Of a DNA stretch of 64,000 bases, positions 8,901 to 17,431 are shown one piece after another. The notes beneath the pieces are model-generated. The model ran no database searches, was not told where the DNA came from, and was given only the letters and a program-made list of their open reading frames with translations. Within the stretch, counting starts at the first letter, position 1. Each line of letters starts with the position of its first letter. Made by a program: the position numbers and the translations under genes. The stretch is from Streptomyces olivochromogenes (lineage in GTDB: Bacteria; Actinomycetota; Actinomycetes; Streptomycetales; Streptomycetaceae), in the NCBI RefSeq assembly GCF_001514115.1, contig NZ_KQ948464.1, positions 232,382 to 296,381 of the forward strand, read 5' to 3'.

Positions 8901-9371
8901 GTGAGCGAGAAGAAGCAACCCGGTGTCTGGGAGGGCTTCAAGGCCTTTCTGATGCGGGGCAACGTCATCGACCTGGCCGTCGCGGTGGTCATCGGCGCGG
9001 CCTTCACCAACATCGTCAACTCGGTGGTGAAGGGCATCATCAACCCGCTGGTGGGTGCGATAGGCACGCAGAACCTCGACAGCTACAGCTCCTGCCTCAA
9101 AGACCCCTGCACCGGCACTGGGGACACCGCGACGGGCATCCGGATCATGTGGGGCTCCGTGCTGGGCGCCACGCTCAGCTTCGTGATCACCGCGGCCGTC
9201 GTCTACTTCCTGATGGTCCTGCCGATGTCGAAGTTCCTGGCCCGGCAGGCGGCCCGGCAGAAGGCGAAGGAGAACACCCAGGAGGTCATCGAGGTGTCCG
9301 AGCTGGAGGTGCTCAAGGAAATCCGCGACGCCCTGGTGGCCCAGCGCGGTCCGGGCAACGGCCGGAACTGA
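8901..9371 (+). CDS. mscL: Large-conductance mechanosensitive channel
   Basis: A 156-residue inner-membrane protein. The N-terminal FKAFLMRGNVIDLAVAVVIG segment is the MscL amphipathic helix plus pore-lining TM1. A periplasmic loop with two cysteines follows, then TM2 (SFVITAAVVYFLMVLPM) and a charged cytoplasmic helix (LEVLKEIRDAL). The channel opens under membrane tension and releases solutes during hypo-osmotic shock. The start is the GTG at 8901. The loop Cys pair in SSCLKDPCTG is typical of actinobacterial members. Confidence 0.95.
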   Translation: MSEKKQPGVWEGFKAFLMRGNVIDLAVAVVIGAAFTNIVNSVVKGIINPLVGAIGTQNLDSYSSCLKDPCTGTGDTATGIRIMWGSVLGATLSFVITAAVVYFLMVLPMSKFLARQAARQKAKENTQEVIEVSELEVLKEIRDALVAQRGPGNGRN

Positions 9372-9705
9372 CGGACAGGACCGGGCTCGGCCTACGGAAG
9401 CTCGGAGGCCGGGTGCGGACAGCAGTCTGGCCCCGGAAACTCGCGGCCCCAGCCGCTGACAGTCGGGGTCGGACCGCACGTGGAGGGCGCGTGAGCGCGC
9501 TCGGGGGCCGTCTCCGCACGCTCGGGGGCCGACTCCGGACGACCGGGGGCCGACTCCGGACGATAGGAGGCCGGCTTCGAAAGTTCGGAGTCGTCCTTCG
9601 TTCTCTCCAGGCCGGGATCCACCACCGCGGGTCCGGCCGCGGCGGCCCCGGGACCGGCGCTCGCCATGGCGGGGTCGGCGGCAGGCGGCGCCGATGTACG
9701 GCGGC
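9372..9705. repeat. Gap between mscL and a convergent small gene, with 21-bp tandem repeats
   Basis: From 9498 to about 9600 there are four to five imperfect copies of a 21-bp unit (CGCTCGGGGGCCGACTCCGG plus A). More degenerate relatives reach back to about 9395. Apart from these repeats I see no gene in this 334-bp gap. The repeat region lies between the 3' ends of two convergent genes. Confidence 0.8.
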
Positions 9706-9912
9706 TCAGAGGTGGTGCGGCGGCTTCTCGTCGAGGAACCGCTTCAGGTCCGCCACGCTGTCACCGTCACCGCCGGACTGCTCGCCCCATCCCCGGTCCG
9801 TGTCGTCCGAGGACTGCTGGCTCAGCGGGTCGTCGAAGATCAGCGCGGACTTCGGATCGCGCGGCGCGGACGCGTCACGCGGTTCGGAGGCGGGGGCGGG
9901 GCCGGTACTCAT
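9706..9912 (-). CDS. Small conserved actinobacterial protein
   Basis: A 68-residue acidic protein, probably disordered for most of its length. It contains the patterns DDTDRGWGE and LKRFLDEKPPHHL. This DDTDRGWGE plus short helix plus PPHH ending recurs in small uncharacterised Streptomyces proteins, which argues for a real gene. The ATG at 9912 starts the frame, and the gene lies 104 bp from the divergent ltrA start. Function unknown. Confidence 0.7.
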   Translation of the reverse strand: MSTGPAPASEPRDASAPRDPKSALIFDDPLSQQSSDDTDRGWGEQSGGDGDSVADLKRFLDEKPPHHL

Positions 9913-10016
9913 GCGTCCCAGAGTACGCCGAGGGGTCCCCGGCCCACCCCGGTGCGGCCGCGTCCCGCGGCCGTCAACCCGAGCGACCTGGACTCTTTTC
10001 TGCTGTGCTTGGCCGT

Positions 10017-11261
10017 ATGACGTCCAGCGCCGCTTCCGAACCCACCCCGACGCCCAGGACGGCCCGACTCGGGCCCCTGCGCAGAATGACCGCCCGGAGG
10101 AGGGACGAGGCGCACCGCGTCGCGTCGCCGCTGGAGCTCTTCTTCGACCTGTGCTTCGTCGTGGCCATCGCTCAGGCGGGCGGCGAGCTGGTGCACGCCG
10201 TGGCGGCGGGACACGCGGGCGAGGGCATCCTCAACTACGCGATGATCTTCTTCGCGATCTGGTGGGCGTGGATGAACTTCACCTGGTTCTCCTCGGCCTA
10301 CGACAACGACGACGCGCTCTACCGGGTCGTGACGCTGGTGCAGATCGCCGGTGTCCTGGTCCTCGCCGCCGGGGTGTCGCGGGCGTTCGAGAACCATGTG
10401 TACCTGGCCGTCTGGCTCGGCTACGTGATCATGCGGTTCGCGTTGATCGCCCAGTGGCTGCGGGTGGCCCGCGGCACGAAGGGCCCCGAGAGAACCATGG
10501 CGCTGCGGTACGCAGGCGGTGTGCTGCTGTGCCAGGTCGGCTGGCTGGGACTGGTGGTGCTGCCGGAGTCCGGGCGTCCCTGGGTGTTCCTGGTGATGGC
10601 GATCGCCGAGATGTGCGTCCCCGTGTACGCGGAGAAGGACTACGTCACCTCCTGGCATCCGCACCACGTCTCCGAGCGGTTCGGCCTGTTCACCATCATC
10701 GTGCTGGGCGAGACGATCGCCGCGTCGACGATGGCCGTGAAGTCGGCGGTGGACGAGCACGACGCGCTGGGCGAGCTGTTGCCGATCGCCGCCGGCGGAC
10801 TGCTGATCGTCTTCTCCGCCTGGTGGATCTACTTCGTGGTACCCATCCACGGGCGCCTGCGGTCCAGCGCCCACGCGTTCCTGTGGGGATACGGCCACTA
10901 CCTGATCTTCGCGTCGGCGGCCGCGATCGGCGCGGGCCTGGAGGTCGCGGTCGAGCAGGCGGTCGGCAAGACACCGATCTCGACGCTCGCCGCGTCCGCC
11001 GCGGTGACACTGCCGACGGCGCTGTACTTCCTCACGGTGTGGCTGTTGCACGCGCGCCATTTCAAGATGGGCATCACACAGCAACTCGTCCTGCCGACGA
11101 CGGCGTTGCTGGTGATCCTGTGCACCTTCCTGCACAGCTGGGCGGTGCTCGCGGCGGGCGTCGTGGCGGCGCTGTCGGTGGCGGTCGGGGTCGCCCTGAC
11201 GGCACGGATGGTCACAACGCAGGGGGTGGGTACCGCGGGGCGGGAAACACTGGAGACATGA
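10017..11261 (+). CDS. Low-temperature-requirement A (LtrA) family membrane protein
   Basis: A 414-residue protein with 10 or more predicted membrane segments. The N-terminal VASPLELFFDLCFVVAIAQ is the hallmark of the LtrA family, as is the inner SWHPHHVSERFGLFTIIVLGE motif. Family members are linked to growth at low temperature in Listeria; the activity is unknown. The start is the ATG at 10017. Its stop TGA overlaps the ATG of the next gene (ATGA at 11258-11261), so the two are translationally coupled. Confidence 0.85.
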   Translation: MTSSAASEPTPTPRTARLGPLRRMTARRRDEAHRVASPLELFFDLCFVVAIAQAGGELVHAVAAGHAGEGILNYAMIFFAIWWAWMNFTWFSSAYDNDDALYRVVTLVQIAGVLVLAAGVSRAFENHVYLAVWLGYVIMRFALIAQWLRVARGTKGPERTMALRYAGGVLLCQVGWLGLVVLPESGRPWVFLVMAIAEMCVPVYAEKDYVTSWHPHHVSERFGLFTIIVLGETIAASTMAVKSAVDEHDALGELLPIAAGGLLIVFSAWWIYFVVPIHGRLRSSAHAFLWGYGHYLIFASAAAIGAGLEVAVEQAVGKTPISTLAASAAVTLPTALYFLTVWLLHARHFKMGITQQLVLPTTALLVILCTFLHSWAVLAAGVVAALSVAVGVALTARMVTTQGVGTAGRETLET

Positions 11262-12289
11262 CAGTTGACGCTCTGACGGATGTCGCGGGGCTGCGCGTGG
11301 GACACGCGACGCGTACCGGCGACGGTTGGCTCACCGGCACCACGGTCGTGCTCGCTCCTGCGGGCGGCGCCATCGCGGCCGTGGACGTACGCGGCGGCGG
11401 GCCCGGCACCAAGGAGACCGACGCGCTCGACCCGCGCAACCTGGTGCAGAAGGTGGAGGCGGTCGTACTGACCGGCGGCAGCGCGTACGGGCTGGACTCC
11501 GCGTCCGGGGTGATGGCCTGGCTGGAGGAGCGGGGCCGCGGGGTGCGGGTGGGCCTCGATCCGGCGCACGTCGTGCCGGTCGTGCCCGCCGCCTGTGTCT
11601 TCGACCTGGGCCGCGGCGGCGACTTCCGGGCGAGGCCGGACGCGGCCACGGGCCGGGCCGCGGTCGAGGCTGCCGACGCGAGCGGACCGGGTGCGCCGGT
11701 AGCGGAGGGGTGCGTGGGCGCCGGGACGGGGGCGACGGTCGGGCGGATCAAGGGCGGGATCGGGACGGCGAGCGCCGTGCTCGACTCGGGGATCACGGTG
11801 GCCGCGCTGGTGGTGGCCAACGCGGCGGGTTCGGCGGTGGATCCGCAGACGGGGGTGCTGTACGGGGAGTTGCTGCTAGGCGGTCGTACGGCCTATCCCT
11901 CCGCCGAGGTCCACGAGGCGGCGCGGCAACGGCTCGCCGAGGCCGCCGCGAAGAACGCGCCTCCCCCGCTGAACACCACGCTCGCCGTCGTCGCCACCGA
12001 CGCCGACCTCACCCGCGCCCAGGCCCACAAGCTCGCCGGTACGGCCCATGACGGCATCGCGCGCGCCGTCCGCCCGGTCCACCTCCTGAACGACGGCGAC
12101 ACGGTCTTCACCCTGGCCACGGGTGCCCGCCCGCTCAGTCCCGACAACCCCCTGGCCCTCAACGAGATCCTCGCGGCGGGCGCGGATCTGGTGACCCGGG
12201 CGATCGTCCGCGCGGTGCGAGCGGCCGACCCGGTGGACGGACCTGGCGGGGTGTGGCCGTCGTACGAGGAGCTGTACGGGAGCGCATAG
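11258..12289 (+). CDS. P1 family peptidase (DmpA/aminopeptidase-like Ntn-hydrolase)
   Basis: A 343-residue protein of the S58/DmpA family. It has GLRVGHAT near the N-terminus, VVLTGGSAYGLDSASGVMAWL, and a Gly-rich GAGTGATVGRIKGGIGTAS segment. PPPLNTTLAVVATDA carries the expected self-cleavage site, with Thr240 or Thr241 as nucleophile. Members cut themselves into alpha and beta chains and act as D-/L-aminopeptidases, beta-peptidases or related amidases. It is coupled by an ATGA overlap to the LtrA-like gene, so the two are made together, for a reason not evident from the sequence. Confidence 0.85.
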   Translation: MTVDALTDVAGLRVGHATRTGDGWLTGTTVVLAPAGGAIAAVDVRGGGPGTKETDALDPRNLVQKVEAVVLTGGSAYGLDSASGVMAWLEERGRGVRVGLDPAHVVPVVPAACVFDLGRGGDFRARPDAATGRAAVEAADASGPGAPVAEGCVGAGTGATVGRIKGGIGTASAVLDSGITVAALVVANAAGSAVDPQTGVLYGELLLGGRTAYPSAEVHEAARQRLAEAAAKNAPPPLNTTLAVVATDADLTRAQAHKLAGTAHDGIARAVRPVHLLNDGDTVFTLATGARPLSPDNPLALNEILAAGADLVTRAIVRAVRAADPVDGPGGVWPSYEELYGSA

Positions 12290-12509
12290 GGCGGGTCCTG
12301 GCCCGTGGCTGCGGGTGGCCCGCTGCCCTCGCTGACGCCAAGTCGGGTCAGGGGGAGGGGGAGTTCGTCGTGGGCCCGGTGGGTGATTGTCCCGGTTCTG
12401 TCACGCGACGGTGTTGGGCCGGGGACGGGGGGAACCCTTCGCGGCACCGCTCGCTCTCTATCCACGCACTGGAGCGGATCACGCACATCACAAGAAACTG
12501 GAGTAGCCC

Positions 12510-13730
12510 GTGACAACGCCGAACATGACAGCGCGGCGCGCACTGGGGGCCTGTGCCGCCCTGATGGTCGGCGCCCTCACCCTGACCGGCTGCGGCGGCA
12601 ACGCCAGCGCCGACGCCAAGGGCGGCAAGGACAGCGGCACCTCGGCCAAGACGTCCACGGCGAAGATCGTCATCTCGGCCAAGGACGGTTCGACGGACGC
12701 GTCCATCAACGCGACCGGCGTGAAGGTCAGCGACGGCAAGCTGACCGACGTCAAGATGACGGTGTCGGGGTCCGGGACGGCGGTGCCGGGGGCGATCACC
12801 GCGGACGGGACCGGCTGGAAGCCGACGGCGCAGCTGGAGCGCGGGACGAAGTACCAGATCTCGGCGACCGCGAAGGACGCGAGCGGACGCACGGCCGCCG
12901 CCAACTCCATCTTCACGACGGTCTCCTCCAGCAACAGCTTCATCGGCACGTACACGCCCGACAACGGCACCACGGTCGGCGTCGGAATGCCGGTGTCGTT
13001 CAACTTCAACAAGGTGATCAGCAACCAGAAGGCCGTGCAGTCGCACATCACGGTCACGTCCAGCAGCGGGCAGCAGGTGGCCGGGCACTGGTTCGGCTCG
13101 CAGCGGCTCGACTTCCGGCCCGAGACGTACTGGAAGGCCGGTTCCAAGGTCACGATGAAGATCGACCTGGACGGCGTCGAGGGCGCGAACGGCGTCTTCG
13201 GGGTGCAGAAGAAGACGGTCACCTTCACCGTCGGCCGCTCCCAGGTCTCCACGGTCGACGTCAACACTCAGACCATGACGGTCGTGCGTGACGGCCAGAC
13301 ACTCAAGACGGTGCCGATCTCGGCGGGCAGCCCGGAGCACACCACGTACAACGGCCAGATGGTGATCTCCGAGAAGTTCGTCCAGACGCGGATGAACGGC
13401 TCGACGGTGGGCTACGGCGGCGAGTACGACATCCCGGACGTGCCGCACGCGATGCGACTGACGTCCTCGGGGACGTTCATCCACGGCAACTACTGGTACA
13501 ACCGCGGGAACCCGCCCTTCGGACAGCAGGGCACCAGCCACGGATGTGTCGGTCTCGCCGATGTACAGGGCGCGCAGGGCGACACCAGCGCGAAGTGGTT
13601 CTACGACAACTCTCTCGTCGGGGACGTCGTAGTGGTGAAGAACTCGCCCGACAAGACCGTCTCGCCGGACAACGGACTGAACGGCTGGAACATGTCCTGG
13701 AGTGCGTGGACCGCGGGAAGTACGGTCTGA
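12510..13730 (+). CDS. Lipoprotein L,D-transpeptidase (Ldt, YkuD domain)
   Basis: A 406-residue cell-wall enzyme. The signal peptide ends in the lipobox LTGC with Cys28 as lipidation site. Two Ig-like domains (about 50-230) follow, as in mycobacterial LdtMt2. The YkuD domain at about 245-385 has HGNYWYN followed by SHGCVGL, where Cys346 is the catalytic cysteine and His343 lies in the active site. The C-terminal WNMSWSAW tail is family typical. Ldts form 3-3 cross-links in peptidoglycan and resist most penicillins. The start GTG at 12510 gives a normal signal peptide. Confidence 0.93.
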   Translation: MTTPNMTARRALGACAALMVGALTLTGCGGNASADAKGGKDSGTSAKTSTAKIVISAKDGSTDASINATGVKVSDGKLTDVKMTVSGSGTAVPGAITADGTGWKPTAQLERGTKYQISATAKDASGRTAAANSIFTTVSSSNSFIGTYTPDNGTTVGVGMPVSFNFNKVISNQKAVQSHITVTSSSGQQVAGHWFGSQRLDFRPETYWKAGSKVTMKIDLDGVEGANGVFGVQKKTVTFTVGRSQVSTVDVNTQTMTVVRDGQTLKTVPISAGSPEHTTYNGQMVISEKFVQTRMNGSTVGYGGEYDIPDVPHAMRLTSSGTFIHGNYWYNRGNPPFGQQGTSHGCVGLADVQGAQGDTSAKWFYDNSLVGDVVVVKNSPDKTVSPDNGLNGWNMSWSAWTAGSTV

Positions 13731-13751
13731 CCTGGGGCCGTTGACGTCACG

Positions 13752-13784
13752 GCGGGCCGCGCGGGAACTTGCCGCGCGGCCCGC
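13752..13784 (+). terminator. Rho-independent terminator after the L,D-transpeptidase gene
   Basis: A 13-bp perfect GC-rich stem (13752-13764 with 13772-13784) has a 7-nt loop and is followed by TCGTTTTC. Confidence 0.9.
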
Positions 13785-13887
13785 TCGTTTTCTGTCCGTA
13801 CGTTTTCTCGGTTCGCAGGATTGATGTCCGACCGAGGGGCTACGGTATGCACCCACAAGGTGACATGCAGCAACGCCGGGAGAAGCC

Positions 13888-14637
13888 TTGAGCGTTCCGT
13901 ACGAGACAGCAGCGTACGAACCACCCGAGTCGCCCGAGTCTCCGGAGGAGCACCTCGAGCGACTCCTCGGCCGTGCCCTGAACTCCTTCGAGCTGCCCGA
14001 CGAGACGATAAGACGGCTCGACTGCGCGCTGGCGCACGACAGTTCGCTGCACTCCGCGCACCACAGCGCGGGGCTGCACCGCGAGACGTACCGGCACACC
14101 TGGCTGCTCGCCGACGGCTCGGCGGTCACGCTGTGGGAGCTCGTGCACAACACGGCGCTCGGGAGTGAGCCGCAGCACGAGGTGTATGCCGACGAGGAGG
14201 AGCTGCGCGCCGCCACGGCCCGGCTGCCGCTGCCGCCGGACGCGCCGGACTTCGAACTGCCCGTGATGGTCCATCCGTCACCGGTCCCCGAGCCGCGGCA
14301 CGTCTACCTGACGGACGACTCGGCGGATCACGCGCGGCGGTTGCTGCGGCGGGCGGAGAACGCGGACCGGCCGGGGGCCGACATCACGACGCTGCTGCTG
14401 CGCACCGCGTTCGCGCACCAGATCACCCAGGCCTTCGGGCGCCCCTGCCGGGCGGGCCAGGTCGGGCTGTGCTTCTCGCTCTACGAGCACGCGTTCCTGC
14501 TCCGCGACGGCCAGGAAATCTCCCTGTGGGAGGTCGAGCACACGGCGACGCCGGACGGCCGGCACATGTGCGAGGTCTATCCGACGGAGCACGCGGCCCG
14601 GGCCGCCATGGAACGCCGGGCGGCGCGGCTCGCCTAG
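13888..14637 (+). CDS. DUF6227-type protein with internal duplication
   Basis: A 249-residue cytosolic protein, start TTG at 13888 with GGGAGAAG upstream. It contains two copies of one domain. The first (about 70-110) has HTWLLADGSAVTLWELVHN and HEVYADEEELRAA. The second (about 200-245) has HAFLLRDGQEISLWEVEHT and CEVYPTEHAARAA. I recognise it as the streptomycete DUF6227 family; its function is unknown. It shows no membrane segment or known catalytic motif. It is monocistronic, flanked by a terminator upstream and a repeat array downstream. Confidence 0.75.
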   Translation: MSVPYETAAYEPPESPESPEEHLERLLGRALNSFELPDETIRRLDCALAHDSSLHSAHHSAGLHRETYRHTWLLADGSAVTLWELVHNTALGSEPQHEVYADEEELRAATARLPLPPDAPDFELPVMVHPSPVPEPRHVYLTDDSADHARRLLRRAENADRPGADITTLLLRTAFAHQITQAFGRPCRAGQVGLCFSLYEHAFLLRDGQEISLWEVEHTATPDGRHMCEVYPTEHAARAAMERRAARLA

Positions 14638-14660
14638 AGCCTGGCGTGTCGAGCGGAACA

Positions 14661-14788
14661 CCCCCTGCGTCAGGGGGAGCCCTCGTTCGTCAGGGGAGCC
14701 TTCGTCGTCAGAGGAGCCCTCGTCGTCAAGGGAGCCTTCGTCCTCAAGGGAGTCCTCGTTCCTCGGAGGAACCCCCGTTCGTCAGGGG
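14661..14788. repeat. Hairpin plus about six copies of an 18-bp unit
   Basis: A 7-bp hairpin (CCCCCTG, loop CGT, CAGGGGG; 14661-14677) opens an array of about six imperfect copies of CGTCAGGGGAGCCTTCGT from 14668 to 14788. The last copy runs into the 3' end of the convergent gene at 14782. Confidence 0.85.
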
Positions 14789-15039
14789 CGACTGTCGCTG
14801 AACTGGCGTACCAGGCCCGCGAACGCGGCGCGTTCCTCGGGGGTGAGTTCCACGGTCTCCGCCGCGGGGCCGGACCGGCGTTGACGCGGCAAGGCGCGGA
14901 GCACCTGCCCGTGATGGCGCACGGCGGCCTCGGTGCGGGCGCGGCGCAGCAGGCGGGACAGGCCGACGACCCAGATGACGGTCGCGAGGGCGAGGACGGC
15001 CACACCCATCAGCTGGAGGATCGACACATGCTCAGGCAT
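14782..15039 (-). CDS. Small single-pass membrane protein
   Basis: An 85-residue protein from the ATG at 15039. One membrane segment lies at about 8-30 (LMGVAVLALATVIWVVGL). A basic cytoplasmic patch (RLLRRARTEAAVRHH) follows, then a helical tail with VELTPEERAAFAGLVRQF. The pattern is reminiscent of small streptomycete membrane proteins of unknown role. Its 3' end overlaps the 18-bp repeat array by a few bases. Confidence 0.6.
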   Translation of the reverse strand: MPEHVSILQLMGVAVLALATVIWVVGLSRLLRRARTEAAVRHHGQVLRALPRQRRSGPAAETVELTPEERAAFAGLVRQFSDSRP

Positions 15040-15126
15040 GCCCCCAGTAGACACCACGGTCCGGGACTTTGGCCCCGGACCGTGACGTATCTCGCAGATG
15101 CCCTAAAAGGGCGAGTAGTTGGCCGT

Positions 15127-17229
15127 TCAGGCCGCGACCGGCTCCTTGGAGTCGACCTTCGCCGCTATCGCGGTGTCGGCGACCCCCGCACCGGTCCCCT
15201 CGGGGGCCTGCTTGCGCATGCCCTTCAGGACGACCACCAGGGCGGTGGTGACACAGACACCGGCCGCGATGGCGATCAGGTAGAGGAACGGGTTGCCGAT
15301 CAGCGGGACCACGAAGATGCCGCCGTGCGGGGCCCGCAGCGTGGCGCCGAAGGCCATCGACAGGGAGCCGGTGACCGCGCCGCCCACCATGGCGGAGGGG
15401 ATCACGCGCAGCGGGTCGGCCGCCGCGAAGGGGATCGCGCCTTCCGAGATGAAGGAGGCGCCCAGTACCCAGGCCGCCTTGCCGTTCTCCCGCTCGGTCT
15501 CGGTGAAGAGCTTGCCGCGCACCGTCGTGGCGAGCGCCATGGCCAGCGGCGGAACCATGCCCGCCGCCATCACGGCCGCCATGATCTTCATCGCCGAGTC
15601 ACTGGGGCTCGCGACGGCGATACCGGCGGTGGCGAACGTGTACGCGACCTTGTTGACCGGGCCGCCGAGGTCGAAGCACATCATCAGGCCGAGCAGCGCG
15701 CCGAGCAGGACGGCGTTGGTGCCGGTGAGGCCGTTGAGCCAGTCGGTCATGCCCTTCTGCGCGGAGGCGATGGGCTTGCCGATGACCACGAACATCAGGA
15801 ATCCGACGATCGCCGCGGAGATCAACGGGATCACCACCACCGGCATGATGCCGCGCAACGCCGCCGGGATCTTCACCTTCTGGATCCCGATCACCACACC
15901 ACCGGCGATGAGACCCGCGGCCAGACCGCCGAGGAAGCCCGCGTTGATGGTGAGGGAGATCGCGCCGCCGACGAAGCCGGGCACGAGACCCGGCCGGTCG
16001 GCCATGCCGTAGGCGATGTAGCCGGCCAGGACCGGGACGAGGAAGCCGAAGGAGACGACGCCGATCTGGAAGAACAGCGCGCCCCAGCTGTCCGCCTGCA
16101 GCCACATGAAGTGGTCCATGACCGACGGCGCCTTGTTGATCTTGTAGCCGCCGATCGCGAAGCCGAGGGCGATCAGCAGACCGCCCGCGGCGACGAACGG
16201 GACCATGTAACTGACGCCGGACATCAGCCACTTGCGGAGCTTGGTGCCGTATCCCTCGGCGGAGTCACCGGAGCGCTCCACCGGCGTGCCGGGCGCGGAG
16301 CCCGCGCTGACCTCGCCGCGCGCGGCCTTGCCACGCACCTCGGTGATCAGCTCGGTGGGCTTGTTGATGCCCGCCTTCACGCCGACGTCGACGGTGGGCT
16401 TGCCGGCGAACCGGTCCTTGTCCCGTACGGGCACGTCGTGCGCGAAGATCACACCGTCCGCGGCCGCGATGACCGCCGGGTCGAGCCGGGTGAAGCCGGC
16501 CGAGCCCTGCGTCTCGACGACGACCTCGACGCCTGCCTCGCGGCCCGCGTTCTCCAGCGACTCGGCCGCCATGTAGGTGTGCGCGATGCCGGTGGGGCAG
16601 GAGGTGACGGCGACGATCCGGAACGGACGCTCACCGGAGGCCCCGGTGCCCGCGGTGGTGTCGGTCGTGTCGGTCGTGGTACCCGCGGCGGTGTCGGCGG
16701 AGGCCGCCGCCGACACCGCCACGGAGTTCTTGGAGCCGTCGGTGGACTCGGTGCCCTCGGACGCGGTCGAGGCCGCGGCCGCCGGGGACTCGTCCCCGCG
16801 GATGAGCGCGGCCGCGGCCGCCGCGTCGTCCACGGCCCGCAGCGCGGACGTGAACTCGGCGTTCATAAGCTGACGGGCCAGCGACGACAGGATCGTCAGA
16901 TGCGCGTCGTCGGCGCCCGCCGGGGCGGCGATCAGGAAGATCAGGTCGGCGGGGCCGTCCGGCGCGCCGAAGTCGATCCCGTCCGCGCTGCGGCCGAAGC
17001 CGAGCGTCGGCTCGGTGACGTGAACGCTCCGGCAGTGCGGGATGCCGATCCCGCCGTCGAGGCCGGTGGGCATCTGGGCCTCGCGGGCGGCCACGTCGGC
17101 GAGGAAGCCTTCGAGGTCGGTCACCCGCCCCAGAGTCACCATGCGCTCGGCGAGGGCGCGTGCCGCCGCCTCTTTGGTCTCGGCGGACAGGTCGAGATCG
17201 ACCAGGTCCGCGGTGATCATCTCGCTCAT
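15127..17229 (-). CDS. fruA: PTS fructose transporter subunit EIIABC
   Basis: A 700-residue protein that takes up fructose and phosphorylates it to fructose-1-phosphate. EIIA is at residues 1-145, with phospho-acceptor His65 in GIGIPHCRS. An Ala/Ser/Thr-rich linker (about 148-200) follows. EIIB has Cys211 in VAVTSCPTGIAHTYMAAE. EIIC (about 325-680) is a membrane domain of roughly ten segments containing the conserved MCFDLGGPVNKVAY. The A-B-C order in one chain is the actinobacterial FruA layout. It is the last gene of fruR-fruK-fruA and lies 202 bp after fruK, a gap that holds two hairpins. Confidence 0.95.
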   Translation of the reverse strand: MSEMITADLVDLDLSAETKEAAARALAERMVTLGRVTDLEGFLADVAAREAQMPTGLDGGIGIPHCRSVHVTEPTLGFGRSADGIDFGAPDGPADLIFLIAAPAGADDAHLTILSSLARQLMNAEFTSALRAVDDAAAAAALIRGDESPAAAASTASEGTESTDGSKNSVAVSAAASADTAAGTTTDTTDTTAGTGASGERPFRIVAVTSCPTGIAHTYMAAESLENAGREAGVEVVVETQGSAGFTRLDPAVIAAADGVIFAHDVPVRDKDRFAGKPTVDVGVKAGINKPTELITEVRGKAARGEVSAGSAPGTPVERSGDSAEGYGTKLRKWLMSGVSYMVPFVAAGGLLIALGFAIGGYKINKAPSVMDHFMWLQADSWGALFFQIGVVSFGFLVPVLAGYIAYGMADRPGLVPGFVGGAISLTINAGFLGGLAAGLIAGGVVIGIQKVKIPAALRGIMPVVVIPLISAAIVGFLMFVVIGKPIASAQKGMTDWLNGLTGTNAVLLGALLGLMMCFDLGGPVNKVAYTFATAGIAVASPSDSAMKIMAAVMAAGMVPPLAMALATTVRGKLFTETERENGKAAWVLGASFISEGAIPFAAADPLRVIPSAMVGGAVTGSLSMAFGATLRAPHGGIFVVPLIGNPFLYLIAIAAGVCVTTALVVVLKGMRKQAPEGTGAGVADTAIAAKVDSKEPVAA

Positions 17230-17289
17230 CGCGGGCTCCTTCGCACGCGTATCGCCCGGGGGAAGTGGGCGGGGGTGGGGACGGGGGTG

Positions 17290-17370
17290 CCGCGCTCAAG
17301 GAGCGCGGGGTACAGGGGAAGAGAGACCGGGACTGAGATGGCGGAGGCGGGGCCGGGGAAACCCCGCCTC
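17290..17370 (-). other. Two hairpins between fruK and fruA
   Basis: Stem 1 is CCGCGCTC with GAGCGCGG (17290-17308). Stem 2 is GAGGCGGGG with CCCCGCCTC (17344-17370). Both lie in the 202-bp intercistronic gap of an otherwise coupled operon, so they could modulate read-through or mRNA stability of fruA relative to fruK. Confidence 0.55.
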
Positions 17371-17431
17371 ATCAGAGCCGGTCCAGGGGGTGGGGCCGCA
17401 GGAGTGGCGGTCGTCATGACACGGGGATTCG

